Shown: positions 47,542 through 59,226 of the stretch, piece by piece
Layout: each line of letters opens with the position of its first letter
Numbering within the stretch: position 1 is the stretch's first letter
Assembly: GCF_002975205.1 (NCBI RefSeq)
Contig: NZ_PCOC01000001.1
Span: 1,798,001-1,862,000 of the forward strand
Direction: 5' to 3'
Source: Ochrobactrum vermis
GTDB taxonomy: Bacteria; Pseudomonadota; Alphaproteobacteria; Rhizobiales; Rhizobiaceae
DNA length: 64,000 bases
Position numbers and translations under genes: made by a program
The notes under the pieces: model-generated
What the model saw: only the letters and a program-made list of their open reading frames with translations
Databases searched by the model: none
What the model was told of the DNA's origin: nothing

Positions 47542-47994
47542 TCATCGGCGGCTCGGCATCACCATATGGTCGATATAGTCGTCCTCATCTTCCAGATCGT
47601 GATCGAAAGCCGTGACCTTGCCGCGAACGGAGATGCCAGCCTCGTGCACCGTTTCGGGCGAGCCTGAAACAAGCGGATGCCACCAGTAGAGATCTGAGCC
47701 TTCGGCAACCAGACGGTATGCACAGGTCACAGGCAGCCAGTTCACCTCATCAACGATTTCCGGTGTCAGAAAAACGCAGTCCGGCACTGTCTTCTTCCGG
47801 TTCGGATAATCACGGCACTGGCAGCTGTCCGGATTGAGCAGCGTGCAGGCTACGCTCGTCCAGTAGATCTCGTCGGTGTCGTCGTCGAGCAATTTATGCA
47901 GGCAGCATTGGCCACAACTGTCACAAAGGCTCTCCCACTCGCTGCGGGTGAGCTGGTTCAGGGTCTTGGTGCGCCAGAATGGTTTGTCGTTCAT
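47542..47994 (-). CDS. YcgN family cysteine cluster protein (UPF0260)
   Basis: A 150-residue cytoplasmic protein with the cysteine pattern of the YkgJ/YcgN group: [11 protein letters not shown], then [15 protein letters not shown] and PDCVFLT, and a later PVTCAY. Eight cysteines in this arrangement suggest a zinc or iron-sulphur site. Function is unknown. [15 protein letters not shown] is taken as the start because it matches the family; the upstream frame runs into a repeat region. Confidence 0.88.
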   Translation of the reverse strand: MNDKPFWRTKTLNQLTRSEWESLCDSCGQCCLHKLLDDDTDEIYWTSVACTLLNPDSCQCRDYPNRKKTVPDCVFLTPEIVDEVNWLPVTCAYRLVAEGSDLYWWHPLVSGSPETVHEAGISVRGKVTAFDHDLEDEDDYIDHMVMPSRR

Positions 47995-48310
47995 GATGCA
48001 GCGTATAATGGAATTATGTCGAGAATGGCATAGGCAAATCGCCGCCATCTGGAGCGCATCCCGAAAAGCGTGAAGCGGTTTTCGGATAAGATGTGGGTCA
48101 AAACAAAAAGTTGGGTCGCGCCGGTCTGCTTCATTCCGATTGAAACACGCTCCAAGAACTCTTGAAATCAGATTCTTACCGGGTTAATAGTCCGGCGTCA
48201 TCACAATGACCGTAAGCGTCTTACGTTAGGCAACGCATCAATCTGGCCGGGAACGGCAATTCGCATTGATGTTTCGTTGCGCCTTCCCCGCATAATATTC
48301 AGGAATACAT
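47995..48310. other. Intergenic region with composite repeat, no gene
   Basis: Mostly occupied by the repeat at 48050-48155; the remainder up to the DUF2798 gene holds no clear promoter consensus. Confidence 0.5.
48050..48155. repeat. Composite RIME-like palindromic repeat
   Basis: TGGAGCGCATCCCGAAAAGCG...GGTTTTCGGATAAGATG, a linker with AAAACAAAAAG, then a remnant of the GATTGAA module ending AAACACGCTCCAAG. Confidence 0.75.
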
Positions 48311-48571
48311 ATGTCTCAGTTTGAATGCGCACGCCGCAGAAAGCTGCCAGCACGCTATGCATCTATTGTGATGCCTTTCATCTTGTCGATCATGATGACA
48401 TTCATCGTCTCATTGATTGCCACCGCCAAGAGCCTCGGCATTACCCATCCCGACCTCGCTTCGAGCTGGATGACGGCATGGGCTCTTTCATGGGTGATCG
48501 CTTTTCCGGTCCTCCTCGCCATTCTGCCCGTCGTGCGCAAAATGGTCGCTCTGGTGTGCCACCCGCATTGA
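48311..48571 (+). CDS. DUF2798 family membrane protein
   Basis: An 86-residue protein with two transmembrane helices: FILSIMMTFIVSLIATAKSL and ALSWVIAFPVLLAILPVVRK. The ARYASIVMPFILSIMMTFIVS start and the W-containing second helix are typical of DUF2798. Function is unknown. It is flanked by repeat elements on both sides, so it is an isolated unit, possibly inserted into the YcgN/HlyU neighbourhood. Confidence 0.82.
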   Translation: MSQFECARRRKLPARYASIVMPFILSIMMTFIVSLIATAKSLGITHPDLASSWMTAWALSWVIAFPVLLAILPVVRKMVALVCHPH

Positions 48572-48578
48572 TAATTTC

Positions 48579-48630
48579 TAACGCGCATCTTATCCGAAAA
48601 CCGTTTCACTCTTTTCGGGATGCGCTCTAA
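48579..48630. repeat. RIME-like palindromic repeat
   Basis: TAACGCGCATCTTATCCGAAA on the left and TTTTCGGGATGCGCTCTAA on the right are complementary with small mismatches. Confidence 0.8.
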
Positions 48631-48635
48631 ACAGA

Positions 48636-48665
48636 AAAAGCCGCGCATCGTGATGCGCGGCTTTT
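48636..48665. terminator. Bidirectional terminator DUF2798/HlyU-like
   Basis: AAAAGCCGCGCATC-GT-GATGCGCGGCTTTT, a perfect 14-base stem. Confidence 0.9.
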
Positions 48666-48684
48666 CAATCTTCTTGCAGGCGGT

Positions 48685-48975
48685 TCAGCGGAAAATAGCT
48701 TCACCTTGTTCATCCACGATCTGCCGTCCCTTGTTCAGCGAGATGCTGGCGGCATCTTCGATGCCGGGGCAACGGTCGGCACGAACGAAACGATATTCCT
48801 TCACTTCGCCATCAATCGTCTTGGAAATGACGCCGCAGACCTGATACTGCCCGCCTTCGCTATAGGGCGTAGCAATGATCAGAAAGTCCTTGTGCTCAAG
48901 GCGACCAGCCTCTTTCGGCTCTGCCGGTGTCTCAGAGGCAGAGCCCCCACCGAAAAGACGCTTCAAAAAAGACAT
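48685..48975 (-). CDS. HlyU family protein
   Basis: A 96-residue protein matching the alphaproteobacterial HlyU-like family: MSFLKRLFGG at the start, EHKDFLIIATPYSEGGQYQVCGVI, and EYRFVRADRCPGIEDAASIS. Vibrio HlyU is a haemolysin regulator of another fold, so the name is only by family; no winged helix is visible here and DNA binding is doubtful. It lies 51 bases downstream of rpoD on the same strand and may be its read-through product. Confidence 0.82.
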   Translation of the reverse strand: MSFLKRLFGGGSASETPAEPKEAGRLEHKDFLIIATPYSEGGQYQVCGVISKTIDGEVKEYRFVRADRCPGIEDAASISLNKGRQIVDEQGEAIFR

Positions 48976-49026
48976 ATCGCCTCCCCTTCCCGTATGTTTT
49001 TGTTCGGCTTAGCTATCGAGGCCCGC

Positions 49027-51045
<2,019 letters not shown>

Positions 51046-51486
51046 ATGTTCTTCTCCAGGCGACCCCGGTCGCTTCTAAGATATATAGAGTTCTCGGACA
51101 GTTTTGCGAGGTTGCAATCCGTCGGTTGATTCTGCGAGTAGCCGATTTCCTGTTAATGGCGGATTAACCTTGCCACCGGTATCGGGCTTCATGATCTCCG
51201 ATTTCTTGTGGGCAGATCAGGCGGTCGACCAGACAACGCCACTTTTCCGGCCCAGATCCAGTTTGCTGGTTACAGCATCGGATATCACCGGTTCTGTTCT
51301 TTTTCCTTGTTCGAACTGTCGTGATTCCGTCATTTACGCCACACGTCAAGAGCGACTCACCTGATTCGCGCTTAAAAAGCGAATCATTTGTTGTCGCGGC
51401 CTCATCGTTGGCCAGATAGAGCACGTTTTCCGGATCGCAACCCCCGCATTCGGGCTGTTCTTGCCGAACTGATTCGGAAAGCCGAA
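51046..51486. other. Intergenic region dnaG/rpoD with hairpins
   Basis: TGATTCGC (51362-51369) pairs with GCGAATCA (51379-51386), and CTGATTCGG/CCGAATCAG (51469-51490) overlaps the dnaG stop as a weak terminator. A half repeat (TAGAGCACGTTTTCC) begins at about 51417. The region should hold rpoD promoters; none is clear. Confidence 0.5.
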
Positions 51487-53454
51487 TCAGAAACCGCCGG
51501 GCGGGCGCCCCGAAGACAGGCCAAAACCGTCGATCAGAGCTTCAGTCGCATCAGCTTTCAAAATCTGATTTTGTATATCTTTGAGACGCGCAAACAATTC
51601 GCCCGTCTCGTCTGTTTCAAGCGCGGCCTCAACGGCTCGCAGCTCCTTATGTAGTGTGCGGGCGCGCTGATGCAAGTGAAGCGCCTGCCGAAGGGCTTCG
51701 CGCGCATCGTCTTCAGCCGCCAATGCTGTCGCGGTCCAGAGCTTCGCGCCCCTGACCACGAGTTCGAGCATTTCAATCTGGTCGCCATGACCGGCATTCA
51801 CCAAAGCACGCCGCATGGCGACGCCGTCTTCCATGTGTCCGGCAGCCAGCACATCCAGCATGGCCAGATGCAGCGACTTAAGGACTTCATGCCCCAGATC
51901 AAGAGCCGCCAGCGTCTCGAAATCCTCTTCGATCAGACGCGGATGATTGAGAAGCGTCAGCACGATAGCCGTTTCGCGCAACGGGGCATGCGATCCCGCG
52001 CCAGGCCTGCCGCCTTTTACGAGCGTCGAGCGCACCAGACTATCCGAAATCGCAAGACGGCCATTACCGCCAGCCGATCCGCCACGTCCACCATCATTCC
52101 GGCGGTTGAAAGACGAATTGCGCTGACCACCGCCTTGATACCCCTGACGACGTCCCTGGCCGAAAAAGGCCTGTGCCCGCTCGCGCATATCCTGACTGTA
52201 ATGCCGCCGGATATCCTCATTCGCGATGCGGCTGGTAATTTCACGCAGGCGCGCTTCGAGTTCAGCCCGACGTTCCGGCGTATCGAATACCCCACCCGTC
52301 GTTTCCCGCGTCCACACCATATCGACCAGCGGCTTCGCATCGCGCAAAACCACATGAAATGCCGCCGGACCTTCGGCCTTGACCAGATCATCCGGGTCCT
52401 GCCCTTCTGGAAGAAGCGCAAATCGCAGTGATTTGCCTGGTTGCAAGGCAGGCAGTCCGAGATCGACGGCGCGATAGGCGGCGCGAAGCCCGGCCCCGTC
52501 ACCGTCGAAGCACAGAACAGGTTCCGGGCTGATGCGCCAGAGAAGTTCGAGCTGTTCTTCGGTAAGCGCCGTGCCAAGCGGAGCCACCACCTGATGGATA
52601 CCTGCCTGCGCCAGCGCAATCACATCCATATAGCCTTCAACAGCGATGATGGATTTGGCAGGCTCACCACCTTGCGGCTGGCAGGCCTTGCGCGCCCGCA
52701 AGCCGTTATAAAGAACCCGCCCCTTGTGAAACAGTTCAGTTTCCGGCGAGTTCAGATATTTGGCCGGGGCATCCGCAGAAAGCGCCCGCCCGCCGAAAGC
52801 GATGATCCGCCCGCGCAGATCTTCAATCGGAAACATGACACGATCGCGAAAACGGTCATAGGAAACGGCAATTCCTTCACCGTGCACGACAAGGCCGCAT
52901 GCCTCGATCTGCTCGCGGGAAACACCTTTGCCTGCCAGAAATTCCTTCAATGCATTGCGCGATTCCGGCGCATAGCCAATGCGGAAAGATTGCTGCGTTG
53001 CGGTCGAAAGTCCGCGATCCCGCAAATAGGCGCGCGCCTTGGCACCGACGGCGCTTTGCAACTGACTTTCGAAAAACTGCGCTGCCAGTTCCATGACATC
53101 GTAAAGTGTTGCGCGTTGTGCCTCGCGCTTTTCCATTTCGGGATCGCGCGCCGGCATTGGAACGCCAGCCATATCGGCGACCCGTTCCACCGCCTCCGGA
53201 AAGCTCAAGCCCTCAAGGTCGGTCAGAAACTTGAAGTGATCGCCCGTCACACCGCAACCGAAACAATGATAGCGGCCCTTGCGGTCTTCACAGTGAAAGC
53301 TTGGCGTCTTTTCGCCATGGAACGGACAGCAGGCCCAGAAATCGCCCTTAGGGGGATTGCTTTTCTTGCGGTCGAACGAAGCGCGCGTTCCTATCAGCGT
53401 CGAGATCGGGACGCGGTCTCTGATCTCATCGAGAAAGGATGGCGAGAAACGCAT
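51487..53454 (-). CDS. dnaG: DNA primase
   Basis: Synthesises RNA primers for replication. The 655-residue protein has the CHC2 zinc finger (C43-x2-H46...C64-x2-C67), the PAKYLNSPETELFHKG segment of the core, the TOPRIM motifs (IIAVEGYMDVIAL, then CFDGDGAGLRAAYRA), and a glycine/arginine-rich linker (RRQGYQGGGQRNSSFNRRNDGGRGG, around 460-485, partly shown) before the DnaB-binding C-terminus. The start MRFSPSFLDEIRDRV is the family N-terminus; the longer frame upstream is not. Confidence 0.97.
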   Translation of the reverse strand: MRFSPSFLDEIRDRVPISTLIGTRASFDRKKSNPPKGDFWACCPFHGEKTPSFHCEDRKGRYHCFGCGVTGDHFKFLTDLEGLSFPEAVERVADMAGVPMPARDPEMEKREAQRATLYDVMELAAQFFESQLQSAVGAKARAYLRDRGLSTATQQSFRIGYAPESRNALKEFLAGKGVSREQIEACGLVVHGEGIAVSYDRFRDRVMFPIEDLRGRIIAFGGRALSADAPAKYLNSPETELFHKGRVLYNGLRARKACQPQGGEPAKSIIAVEGYMDVIALAQAGIHQVVAPLGTALTEEQLELLWRISPEPVLCFDGDGAGLRAAYRAVDLGLPALQPGKSLRFALLPEGQDPDDLVKAEGPAAFHVVLRDAKPLVDMVWTRETTGGVFDTPERRAELEARLREITSRIANEDIRRHYSQDMRERAQAFFGQGRRQGYQGGGQRNSSFNRRNDGGRGGSAGGNGRLAISDSLVRSTLVKGGRPGAGSHAPLRETAIVLTLLNHPRLIEEDFETLAALDLGHEVLKSLHLAMLDVLAAGHMEDGVAMRRALVNAGHGDQIEMLELVVRGAKLWTATALAAEDDAREALRQALHLHQRARTLHKELRAVEAALETDETGELFARLKDIQNQILKADATEALIDGFGLSSGRPPGGF

Positions 53455-53778
53455 TACAAATTTCACTTTCGATTTATTCAGGCAGGTCATACAGGCAGCA
53501 AGCGTGTATTCCAGAGAGTATATAGGCGCGCCCGCTCTGACAGTCCATCGCGCAGGCATGTCCCTCCCCGCTAATCACATGTCGCTGCCAAACAAGCGCA
53601 TTGTCACAAAACTGTCATATGTTCGTCATGACGCTGCGGGAATGGATTGCATTTTATTGCGAACAAGCCCATATCTCTTGAAGATTTGATTAGCCGGAAC
53701 ATATTTTTTCTTCATTTGTTGCGTTAGCTTAATCACCTTGAGTTACAACACCCACCTCCAACCCGAAGGGATTTTGCC
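53455..53778. other. Divergent intergenic region dnaG/Na-Pi cotransporter
   Basis: 324 bases with an AT-rich stretch at about 53680-53740 that probably contains the plus-strand promoter. No repeat or RNA gene recognised. Confidence 0.45.
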
Positions 53779-55461
53779 GTGAACGGTTCTTTGGTCCTTT
53801 TGCATCTGGCCGGTGCAGTTGCGCTTTTGCTTTGGGCGACGCGGATGGTGCGGACCGGGGTGGAGCGTGCCTATGGCGACCGGCTGCGCAGACGCCTGCG
53901 CAACCAGATGCAGAACCCGCTGCTTTCCGTCGCCTTCGGCCTTGCCCTTGCTATCGCCCTGCAAAGCTCGACAGCGGTCACGCTTCTCGTCGGTTCATTC
54001 GTCGGTTCAGGTTTTGTCAGCGGTGTCGCAGGCCTCATGGCCGTGCGCGGTGGCGAGCTTGGCTCCGCCCTTGTCGTCAAGATCCTGAGCTACGATCTCA
54101 CGCTTCTGGTGCCGCTCTGCCTGGTCATCGGCACAGGTATCTTCATGACCACCGAGCGCCGCGACTGGCGCCAGATCGGCCGCATTCTGGTCGGCATCGG
54201 TCTTCTCATCATGTCGCTGGAAATGACCGGCCAGGCCACAGAGCCGTTGCGGCAAAGCGAATTGCTGCCGGTCATCGTCGACTATCTGTCCGGCGATCCG
54301 ATCACAGCCTATCTGCTCGCAGCCCTGATGACATGGCTGTTTCATTCCAGCGTTGCCGCCGTCATCCTGCTCACCACCTTTGCCTCGCGCGGGCTGATCC
54401 AGCCCGAACTTGCCGTGGTGATGGTTCTGGGCGTCAATCTGGGGTCGTCGATCATCGCCCCGATCCTGACCCGCCATGCGCCGCCGGAAACTCGCGTCGT
54501 GCCGCTCGGTAATCTTTTGATGCGCGGTGCCGGATCGCTCATCATGCTGGTGCTTTACCAGACCTTCAAACCGTCGGTCGCCTTCCTTGGCGTCGATCCG
54601 GTCTCGCAGGTGGTCAATGCGCATATCCTGTTCAATGTCATCGTGATGATTGCCGGCATTCCGCTTTCCGGCCTCGTGCTGCGTGCAACCGAGGCGCTGG
54701 TCAATCTCAATGCGGGCAAGAACGCTCCGGCTGCACAACAACCAATCGAGATCGAACAATATAGCGCGCTCGATACTGCCGTTCTCGACCGGCCCTCGCA
54801 GGCGCTTGCCAATGCAACCCGCGAAGTGGTCGGCGTCTGCGACACGATCGAAGTCATGCTGCGGCGGATCATCGAGCTTTATGAAAAGCCCGATCAGCTG
54901 CGGATCGATGAGCTGGAAGCCCTTGATGACCGCGTGGACAAGCGCCATGCCGCGATCAAGCTTTACCTGACCCGGCTTGCAACCCATGAGATGACCGACT
55001 TCGAGTCATTGCGCATGCAGGAACTGCTGGGCGCATGTGTGAAGCTTGAACAGGTAGGCGACATCATCGTGCGCAACATGCTGGCGCAGGTTCAAAAGAA
55101 GATGGACCACAAACTGGAATTCACCGAGGAAGGCTGGACGGAACTCAGCCATTTCCACGCCATGGTTCTGGCCAATGCGCATATGGCGTTCAACGTGATC
55201 GTTTCACGCGACGGGCGCACGGCCCGCCAGCTCGTGCAGGAAAAGGACCGGCTGCGGGAACTGGAAAAGCAGACCAGCCTGCGCCATTTCACCCGGCTGC
55301 GTGAAGGCGCCACCCGCAGCATCGAAACCAGCACCATCCATCTCGATACGATCCGAGACCTCAAGCAGATCAACTCGCTTCTCGCCTCAATGGCCTATCC
55401 AGTCCTCGAGGAACAGGGCCTCCTCAGCGATACGCGCCTCAAGACGGTCAAGCAGAGCTGA
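53779..55461 (+). CDS. Na/Pi cotransporter family protein with PhoU-like domain
   Basis: Inner-membrane protein of 560 residues. The N-terminal half has two Na_Pi_cotrans repeats with the QSSTA motif (ALQSSTAVTLLVGS) and its inverted partner (FHSSVAAVILLTT), about nine helices in all. After residue 330 a soluble PhoU-like helical domain follows (ATREVVGVCDTIEVMLRRIIE...KLEQVGDIIVRNML). It should move phosphate with sodium, or export it as YjbB does in E. coli. A GTG start is used. It is divergent from dnaG and convergent with the YqeY-like gene. Confidence 0.88.
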   Translation: MNGSLVLLHLAGAVALLLWATRMVRTGVERAYGDRLRRRLRNQMQNPLLSVAFGLALAIALQSSTAVTLLVGSFVGSGFVSGVAGLMAVRGGELGSALVVKILSYDLTLLVPLCLVIGTGIFMTTERRDWRQIGRILVGIGLLIMSLEMTGQATEPLRQSELLPVIVDYLSGDPITAYLLAALMTWLFHSSVAAVILLTTFASRGLIQPELAVVMVLGVNLGSSIIAPILTRHAPPETRVVPLGNLLMRGAGSLIMLVLYQTFKPSVAFLGVDPVSQVVNAHILFNVIVMIAGIPLSGLVLRATEALVNLNAGKNAPAAQQPIEIEQYSALDTAVLDRPSQALANATREVVGVCDTIEVMLRRIIELYEKPDQLRIDELEALDDRVDKRHAAIKLYLTRLATHEMTDFESLRMQELLGACVKLEQVGDIIVRNMLAQVQKKMDHKLEFTEEGWTELSHFHAMVLANAHMAFNVIVSRDGRTARQLVQEKDRLRELEKQTSLRHFTRLREGATRSIETSTIHLDTIRDLKQINSLLASMAYPVLEEQGLLSDTRLKTVKQS

Positions 55462-55474
55462 TGATATTCAAAAA

Positions 55475-55495
55475 AGCCCCCGCTGAGCGGGGGCT
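55475..55495 (-). terminator. Terminator of the YqeY-like gene
   Basis: AGCCCCCGC-TGA-GCGGGGGCT; the minus strand runs on into TTTTTTG, so it serves the minus-strand gene. Confidence 0.85.
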
Positions 55496-55528
55496 AAACA
55501 AAACGAAGGGCCGTTAAGCTTCACGCTT

Positions 55529-55981
55529 TCACTGCAAAAGCGATTTCACGATAGCACTGGCTTTGGTGAAATCCATCTTGCCTGCATAGCGCTCTTTCAG
55601 GACAGCCATGCACTTGCCCATGTCGCGGAGACCCTGGGCACCGATTTCAGCAATCACATCCGCGCAGGCCTGCTTGATCTCATCTTCGGTCATCTGCTGC
55701 GGCAGAAACTCGGTGATGATCGTGATTTCCTCACGCTCGGCTTCAGCAAGCTCAAGGCGGCTGCCTTCTTCATAGATGCGAGCGGACTCTTCGCGCTGCT
55801 TGACCATCTTGCCGAGAATGCCCAGCAGTTCTTCATCCCCGACCGGATCCTTGCCAGCGGTGCGGTTGGCGATATCTCGGTCCTTTACCGCAGCCAGAAT
55901 AAGGCGCAGCGTCGACGTGCGACGCTTCTCCTGTGCTTTCAGCGCGGTTGTGAGGGCCTGGGAAATCTCCTGGCGAAGCAT
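55529..55981 (-). CDS. GatB/YqeY domain-containing protein
   Basis: A 150-residue cytoplasmic protein with the YqeY fold: MLRQEISQALTTALKAQEKR, RTSTLRLILAAVKDRDIA, EEREEITIITEFLPQQMTEDEI and a C-terminal GMGKCMAVLKERYAGKMDF-like block. The domain resembles the tRNA-binding tail of GatB, so a role around tRNA or aminoacyl-tRNA is suspected but unproven. Its position near dnaG and rpoD is conserved in many bacteria. MLRQEIS is taken as start with GGAGAGACGTT upstream. Confidence 0.92.
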   Translation of the reverse strand: MLRQEISQALTTALKAQEKRRTSTLRLILAAVKDRDIANRTAGKDPVGDEELLGILGKMVKQREESARIYEEGSRLELAEAEREEITIITEFLPQQMTEDEIKQACADVIAEIGAQGLRDMGKCMAVLKERYAGKMDFTKASAIVKSLLQ

Positions 55982-56473
55982 AACGTCTCTCCTGACGGTG
56001 TTGTTCTGTGTTGTTCGTCTCGTGCATCTATACAGCAAGCGCATAGAAACGCCGAGCTGTCCGAACCGCCATCCCGCGAAATAATAATACGGCGATTATC
56101 GTCATTATTTCAGGAAAGCATGGCTTCGGACGATTGACCCGGCCTTCAAGTTTCTCTATTGCTCAAGGCTTAGCAGGACATCGGCACGTGCTCGCGGCGG
56201 GAGGTTTAAATCCCCGCTGCCTTTTGGCGCATATATGACCCTTGACGCTTCATCTTTCAAGCCATCCGCCCTTAGCGGCACTGTGGCTGGTTGAAACACG
56301 GATGCGTGCCGCCTAAAGCATGCCGCCCAAAAGTGGGAACCGGTTTTGGGACAACGGCATGCACGAAAACAAACAGTTAGGGTGTCGATTTGATTCCATC
56401 AGTTCGGCGCACTAACTGGTAACGAAATAACAGCACACGCTGGCGTGCAGCTAACGAAACAGGAGTGCAGACC
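55982..56473. other. Divergent intergenic region upstream of carA
   Basis: 492 bases. GCGGG (56197-56201) and CCCGC (56213-56217) form a small hairpin followed by TGCCTTTT; TTGACG occurs at 56232-56237 without a clear -10. The repeat at 56314-56380 follows, then the carA ribosome binding site. No convincing leader peptide. Confidence 0.5.
56314..56380 (+). repeat. RIME-like palindromic repeat upstream of carA
   Basis: AAGCATGCCGCCCAAAAGTG, then GGAACCGGTTTTGGGACAAC and GGCATGCACGAAAACAAACAG. The stem pairs GCATGCCG-CCCAAAA with TTTTGGG-CGGCATGC around AACCGG. Confidence 0.8.
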
Positions 56474-57697
56474 ATGACAGAAACCACACCGAAAACAGCA
56501 CCCTGGACTGTTGAGAAGCGAACCGCCGTCCTCGTACTCGCCGATGGAACCGTGATCGAAGGCAAGGGCCTTGGCGCCATCGGCGCGGTCGAAGCCGAAG
56601 TCGTGTTCAACACGGCGCTGACCGGTTACGAAGAAATCCTGACCGATCCGTCCTATGCCGGTCAGATCGTAACCTTCACCTTCCCGCATATCGGTAATGT
56701 CGGCACCAATGTTGAAGATATCGAAGACCTGACGCCAGCCAATCGCCACGGTGCTGTCGGCGCGATCTTCAAGGCCGACATCACCTCGCCATCGAATTTC
56801 CGCGCAACGGAAAATCTGGATGCCTGGCTGAAGCAGCGCGGCGTTATTGCGCTCGCCGATATCGATACGCGTGCGCTGACCTCGCTCATCCGCGAGCGCG
56901 GTGCGCAGAACGCAGTCATCGCGCATGATCCGAGCGGCAAGTTCGATCTCGATGCACTCAAGGCGCGCGCTGCCGCATGGAGCGGCCTGGAAAATCTCGA
57001 TCTTGCCAAAGACGTCACCATCGGCCAGAGCCTCACATGGAAGGAAACACCATGGACGCTCGCAGACGGCTATGGCGAACAGGACACCCCGGACTATCAC
57101 GTGGTAGCGCTCGACTTCGGCGTGAAGCGCAACATTTTGCGCCTGCTCACCGGCCTCGGCGCCAAAGTCACAGTGCTTCCTGCAACTGCGACGGCTGAAG
57201 ACGTTCTGGCCCACAACCCGGATGGCGTTTTCCTGTCTAACGGTCCTGGCGATCCGGCCGCAACCGGCGAATATGCCGTGCCAACCATCAAGAAGCTTGT
57301 CGAAACCGATCTTCCGGTCTTCGGCATCTGCCTCGGCCACCAGATGCTGGCGCTCGCGCTTGGCGGACGCACCGAGAAAATGCATCAGGGCCATCACGGC
57401 GCCAACCATCCTGTCAAAGACTACACGACGGGCAAGGTCGAGATCGTATCGATGAACCACGGCTTCGCGGTCGATTCAGATTCGCTGCCGGAAAATGTCG
57501 AGGAAACGCATGTGTCGCTCTTCGACGGCACCAATTGCGGCCTGCGCGTCGTCGGCAAGCCGGTATTCTCGGTGCAGCACCATCCAGAAGCATCGCCCGG
57601 CCCGCAGGATTCGCACTATCTGTTCCGTCGCTTCATCAACCTGATCCGCGAAAAGAAGGGCGAAACGCCGCTTCCGGAACGCGAACAGGCAGCTTAA
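56474..57697 (+). CDS. carA: Carbamoyl-phosphate synthase small (glutaminase) subunit
   Basis: CarA releases ammonia from glutamine for CarB, feeding pyrimidine and arginine synthesis. The 407-residue protein has the N-terminal CPSase_sm domain (LVLADGTVIEGKGLGAIGAVEAEVVFNT in part) and a class I GATase domain with the nucleophile C286 in GICLGHQM and the His/Glu pair in VQHHPEASPGP. GGAG lies eight bases before the ATG. carB is not adjacent: it starts 4.3 kb away, also behind a repeat of the same family. Confidence 0.97.
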   Translation: MTETTPKTAPWTVEKRTAVLVLADGTVIEGKGLGAIGAVEAEVVFNTALTGYEEILTDPSYAGQIVTFTFPHIGNVGTNVEDIEDLTPANRHGAVGAIFKADITSPSNFRATENLDAWLKQRGVIALADIDTRALTSLIRERGAQNAVIAHDPSGKFDLDALKARAAAWSGLENLDLAKDVTIGQSLTWKETPWTLADGYGEQDTPDYHVVALDFGVKRNILRLLTGLGAKVTVLPATATAEDVLAHNPDGVFLSNGPGDPAATGEYAVPTIKKLVETDLPVFGICLGHQMLALALGGRTEKMHQGHHGANHPVKDYTTGKVEIVSMNHGFAVDSDSLPENVEETHVSLFDGTNCGLRVVGKPVFSVQHHPEASPGPQDSHYLFRRFINLIREKKGETPLPEREQAA

Positions 57698-57721
57698 CCC
57701 TGCCTCACGAGTTATCACAGT

Positions 57722-57751
57722 AAAAGGCCGGAGTGAAAACTCCGGCCTTTT
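57722..57751. terminator. Bidirectional terminator carA/efflux gene
   Basis: AAAAGGCCGGAGT-GAAA-ACTCCGGCCTTTT, a perfect 13-base stem. Confidence 0.9.
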
Positions 57752-57767
57752 CTGTTTTTCGTATCGA

Positions 57768-59006
57768 TCAAACCTCTGACAGCTTGGCCGATGGTGTCGG
57801 GCGCACCCGCGCCACCACAATAACCAGCGCCAGAAAGACCAGCCCCGCACCGACGGCATAGGGCATGCCCGCAAAGACGAACGGCGCGTTCATGCCGGTA
57901 AACACGGCGAAAAGCTGCGTGAAGATAAGCGGACCGATAATCGTCGTAATGCTCGACACGCTTGTCAGCGCGCCCTGCAATTCGCCTTGCGCAGAAGGCG
58001 GAACCTTGCCCGCCGCAATACTGCGTAGCGGCGGATCGGCCAGACCTTCCAGCGCCGTCAGGAAAATGACGGCGTAAACCATCCAGCCTTCCCATGCTAT
58101 GGCATAGCCGATCATGCCCAGACAGGAGAACAGCACACCTATAATTGCCGTGCGCCGCTCGCCGAGTATTGGCAGAACCCGTGGCAGAACCAGTGCCATG
58201 ACGAATGCCGCCCCGATACCGAAAAGCCCGAGCGACAAGCCGATCTGGGCTTCGCTCCAGTTATATCGATAAGCACCTACGAAGGCCCAGACGGACGGAT
58301 AGACCGCATGTGCCAGCCAGAACAGGAAGAAGACCAGCACCACCCAGCCGATGCCGGGATAGCTTCGCATCTGCTTGAGTGCGCCGAGCGGATTGGCCCG
58401 GGCAAACTGGAACGTGCGCCGGTTTTCGCGTGTCAATGTCTCCGGCAACAGGAAATAGGCCAGGATGAAGTTGATGAATGACAGGAACGCCGCTCCATAG
58501 AACGGAACACGTGGACCGAACTCACCCAGCAAGCCGCCCAGAACCGGGCCAAGCGCAAAGCCGACACCGAAGGCAATGCCGATCAGTCCGAAATTGCGCG
58601 CACGATTGCTGTCATCGCTGACATCCGCAATGTATGCCGACGCCGTGGCGAAGCTCGCTCCGCTGATACCTGCCAGCACCCGGCCGACGAAAAGCATCCA
58701 GTAGGTGGTTGCGAGCGCGCAGATCAGATTGTCGAGCGCAAAGGTAAAGATCGAGGCGAGCAGAACCGGGCGCCGCCCGAAACGGTCGCTCAAATTGCCG
58801 ATCATCGGCGCAAACAGGAATTGCATTCCGGCATAAACCAGCAAGAGCCAGCCGCCGTCGACAGCAGCAGTGCTGATATCCGCGCCGGTCAGCTCTTCAA
58901 GAAAGGCCGGCAGAACCGGCATGATGATAGCAATGCCGATAATGTCGAGAAACAGTGTCATAAAGACGAGTAACAAGCCCCGCCGTACAAACTGGGGATC
59001 ATGCAT
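57768..59006 (-). CDS. TCR/Tet-type MFS efflux transporter
   Basis: Drug:H+ antiporter-like protein of 412 residues with twelve helices. It has the first-helix LDIIGIAIIMPVLP acidic motif, GNLSDRFGRRPVLL in loop 2-3 (motif A) and GFALGPVLGGLLGEFG (motif C of exporters). This resembles TetA of the class A/C/G group, but chromosomal members in Brucellaceae are intrinsic and tetracycline resistance cannot be assumed. No tetR-like regulator is adjacent. The start MHDPQFVRRGLLL is preferred to the longer frame. Confidence 0.85.
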   Translation of the reverse strand: MHDPQFVRRGLLLVFMTLFLDIIGIAIIMPVLPAFLEELTGADISTAAVDGGWLLLVYAGMQFLFAPMIGNLSDRFGRRPVLLASIFTFALDNLICALATTYWMLFVGRVLAGISGASFATASAYIADVSDDSNRARNFGLIGIAFGVGFALGPVLGGLLGEFGPRVPFYGAAFLSFINFILAYFLLPETLTRENRRTFQFARANPLGALKQMRSYPGIGWVVLVFFLFWLAHAVYPSVWAFVGAYRYNWSEAQIGLSLGLFGIGAAFVMALVLPRVLPILGERRTAIIGVLFSCLGMIGYAIAWEGWMVYAVIFLTALEGLADPPLRSIAAGKVPPSAQGELQGALTSVSSITTIIGPLIFTQLFAVFTGMNAPFVFAGMPYAVGAGLVFLALVIVVARVRPTPSAKLSEV

Positions 59007-59226
59007 GGGACACCTGAAATATGCTCCACGACAGACAAGGTGGAACAATCATAAATTGTGTTGATTGGAGAACTCGCGCGCCATCGTCGCTCAAAATTGA
59101 ACGTCACGCTTGCAAATCGGAAAAGGCCGCGCCGGTGCAAAAGCATTTATCTGGAAAATTATTTCACGACAAGACGAATATTACCGGGTTTGGACAAAAA
59201 GAGCGGGTGCTTGTCCTGCATAAAGA

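Noticed and set aside
57768..59006. Calling the TCR-type pump an acquired tetracycline resistance gene
   Set aside because: No tetR partner, no mobile element and base composition like its neighbours; it looks like an intrinsic chromosomal transporter.
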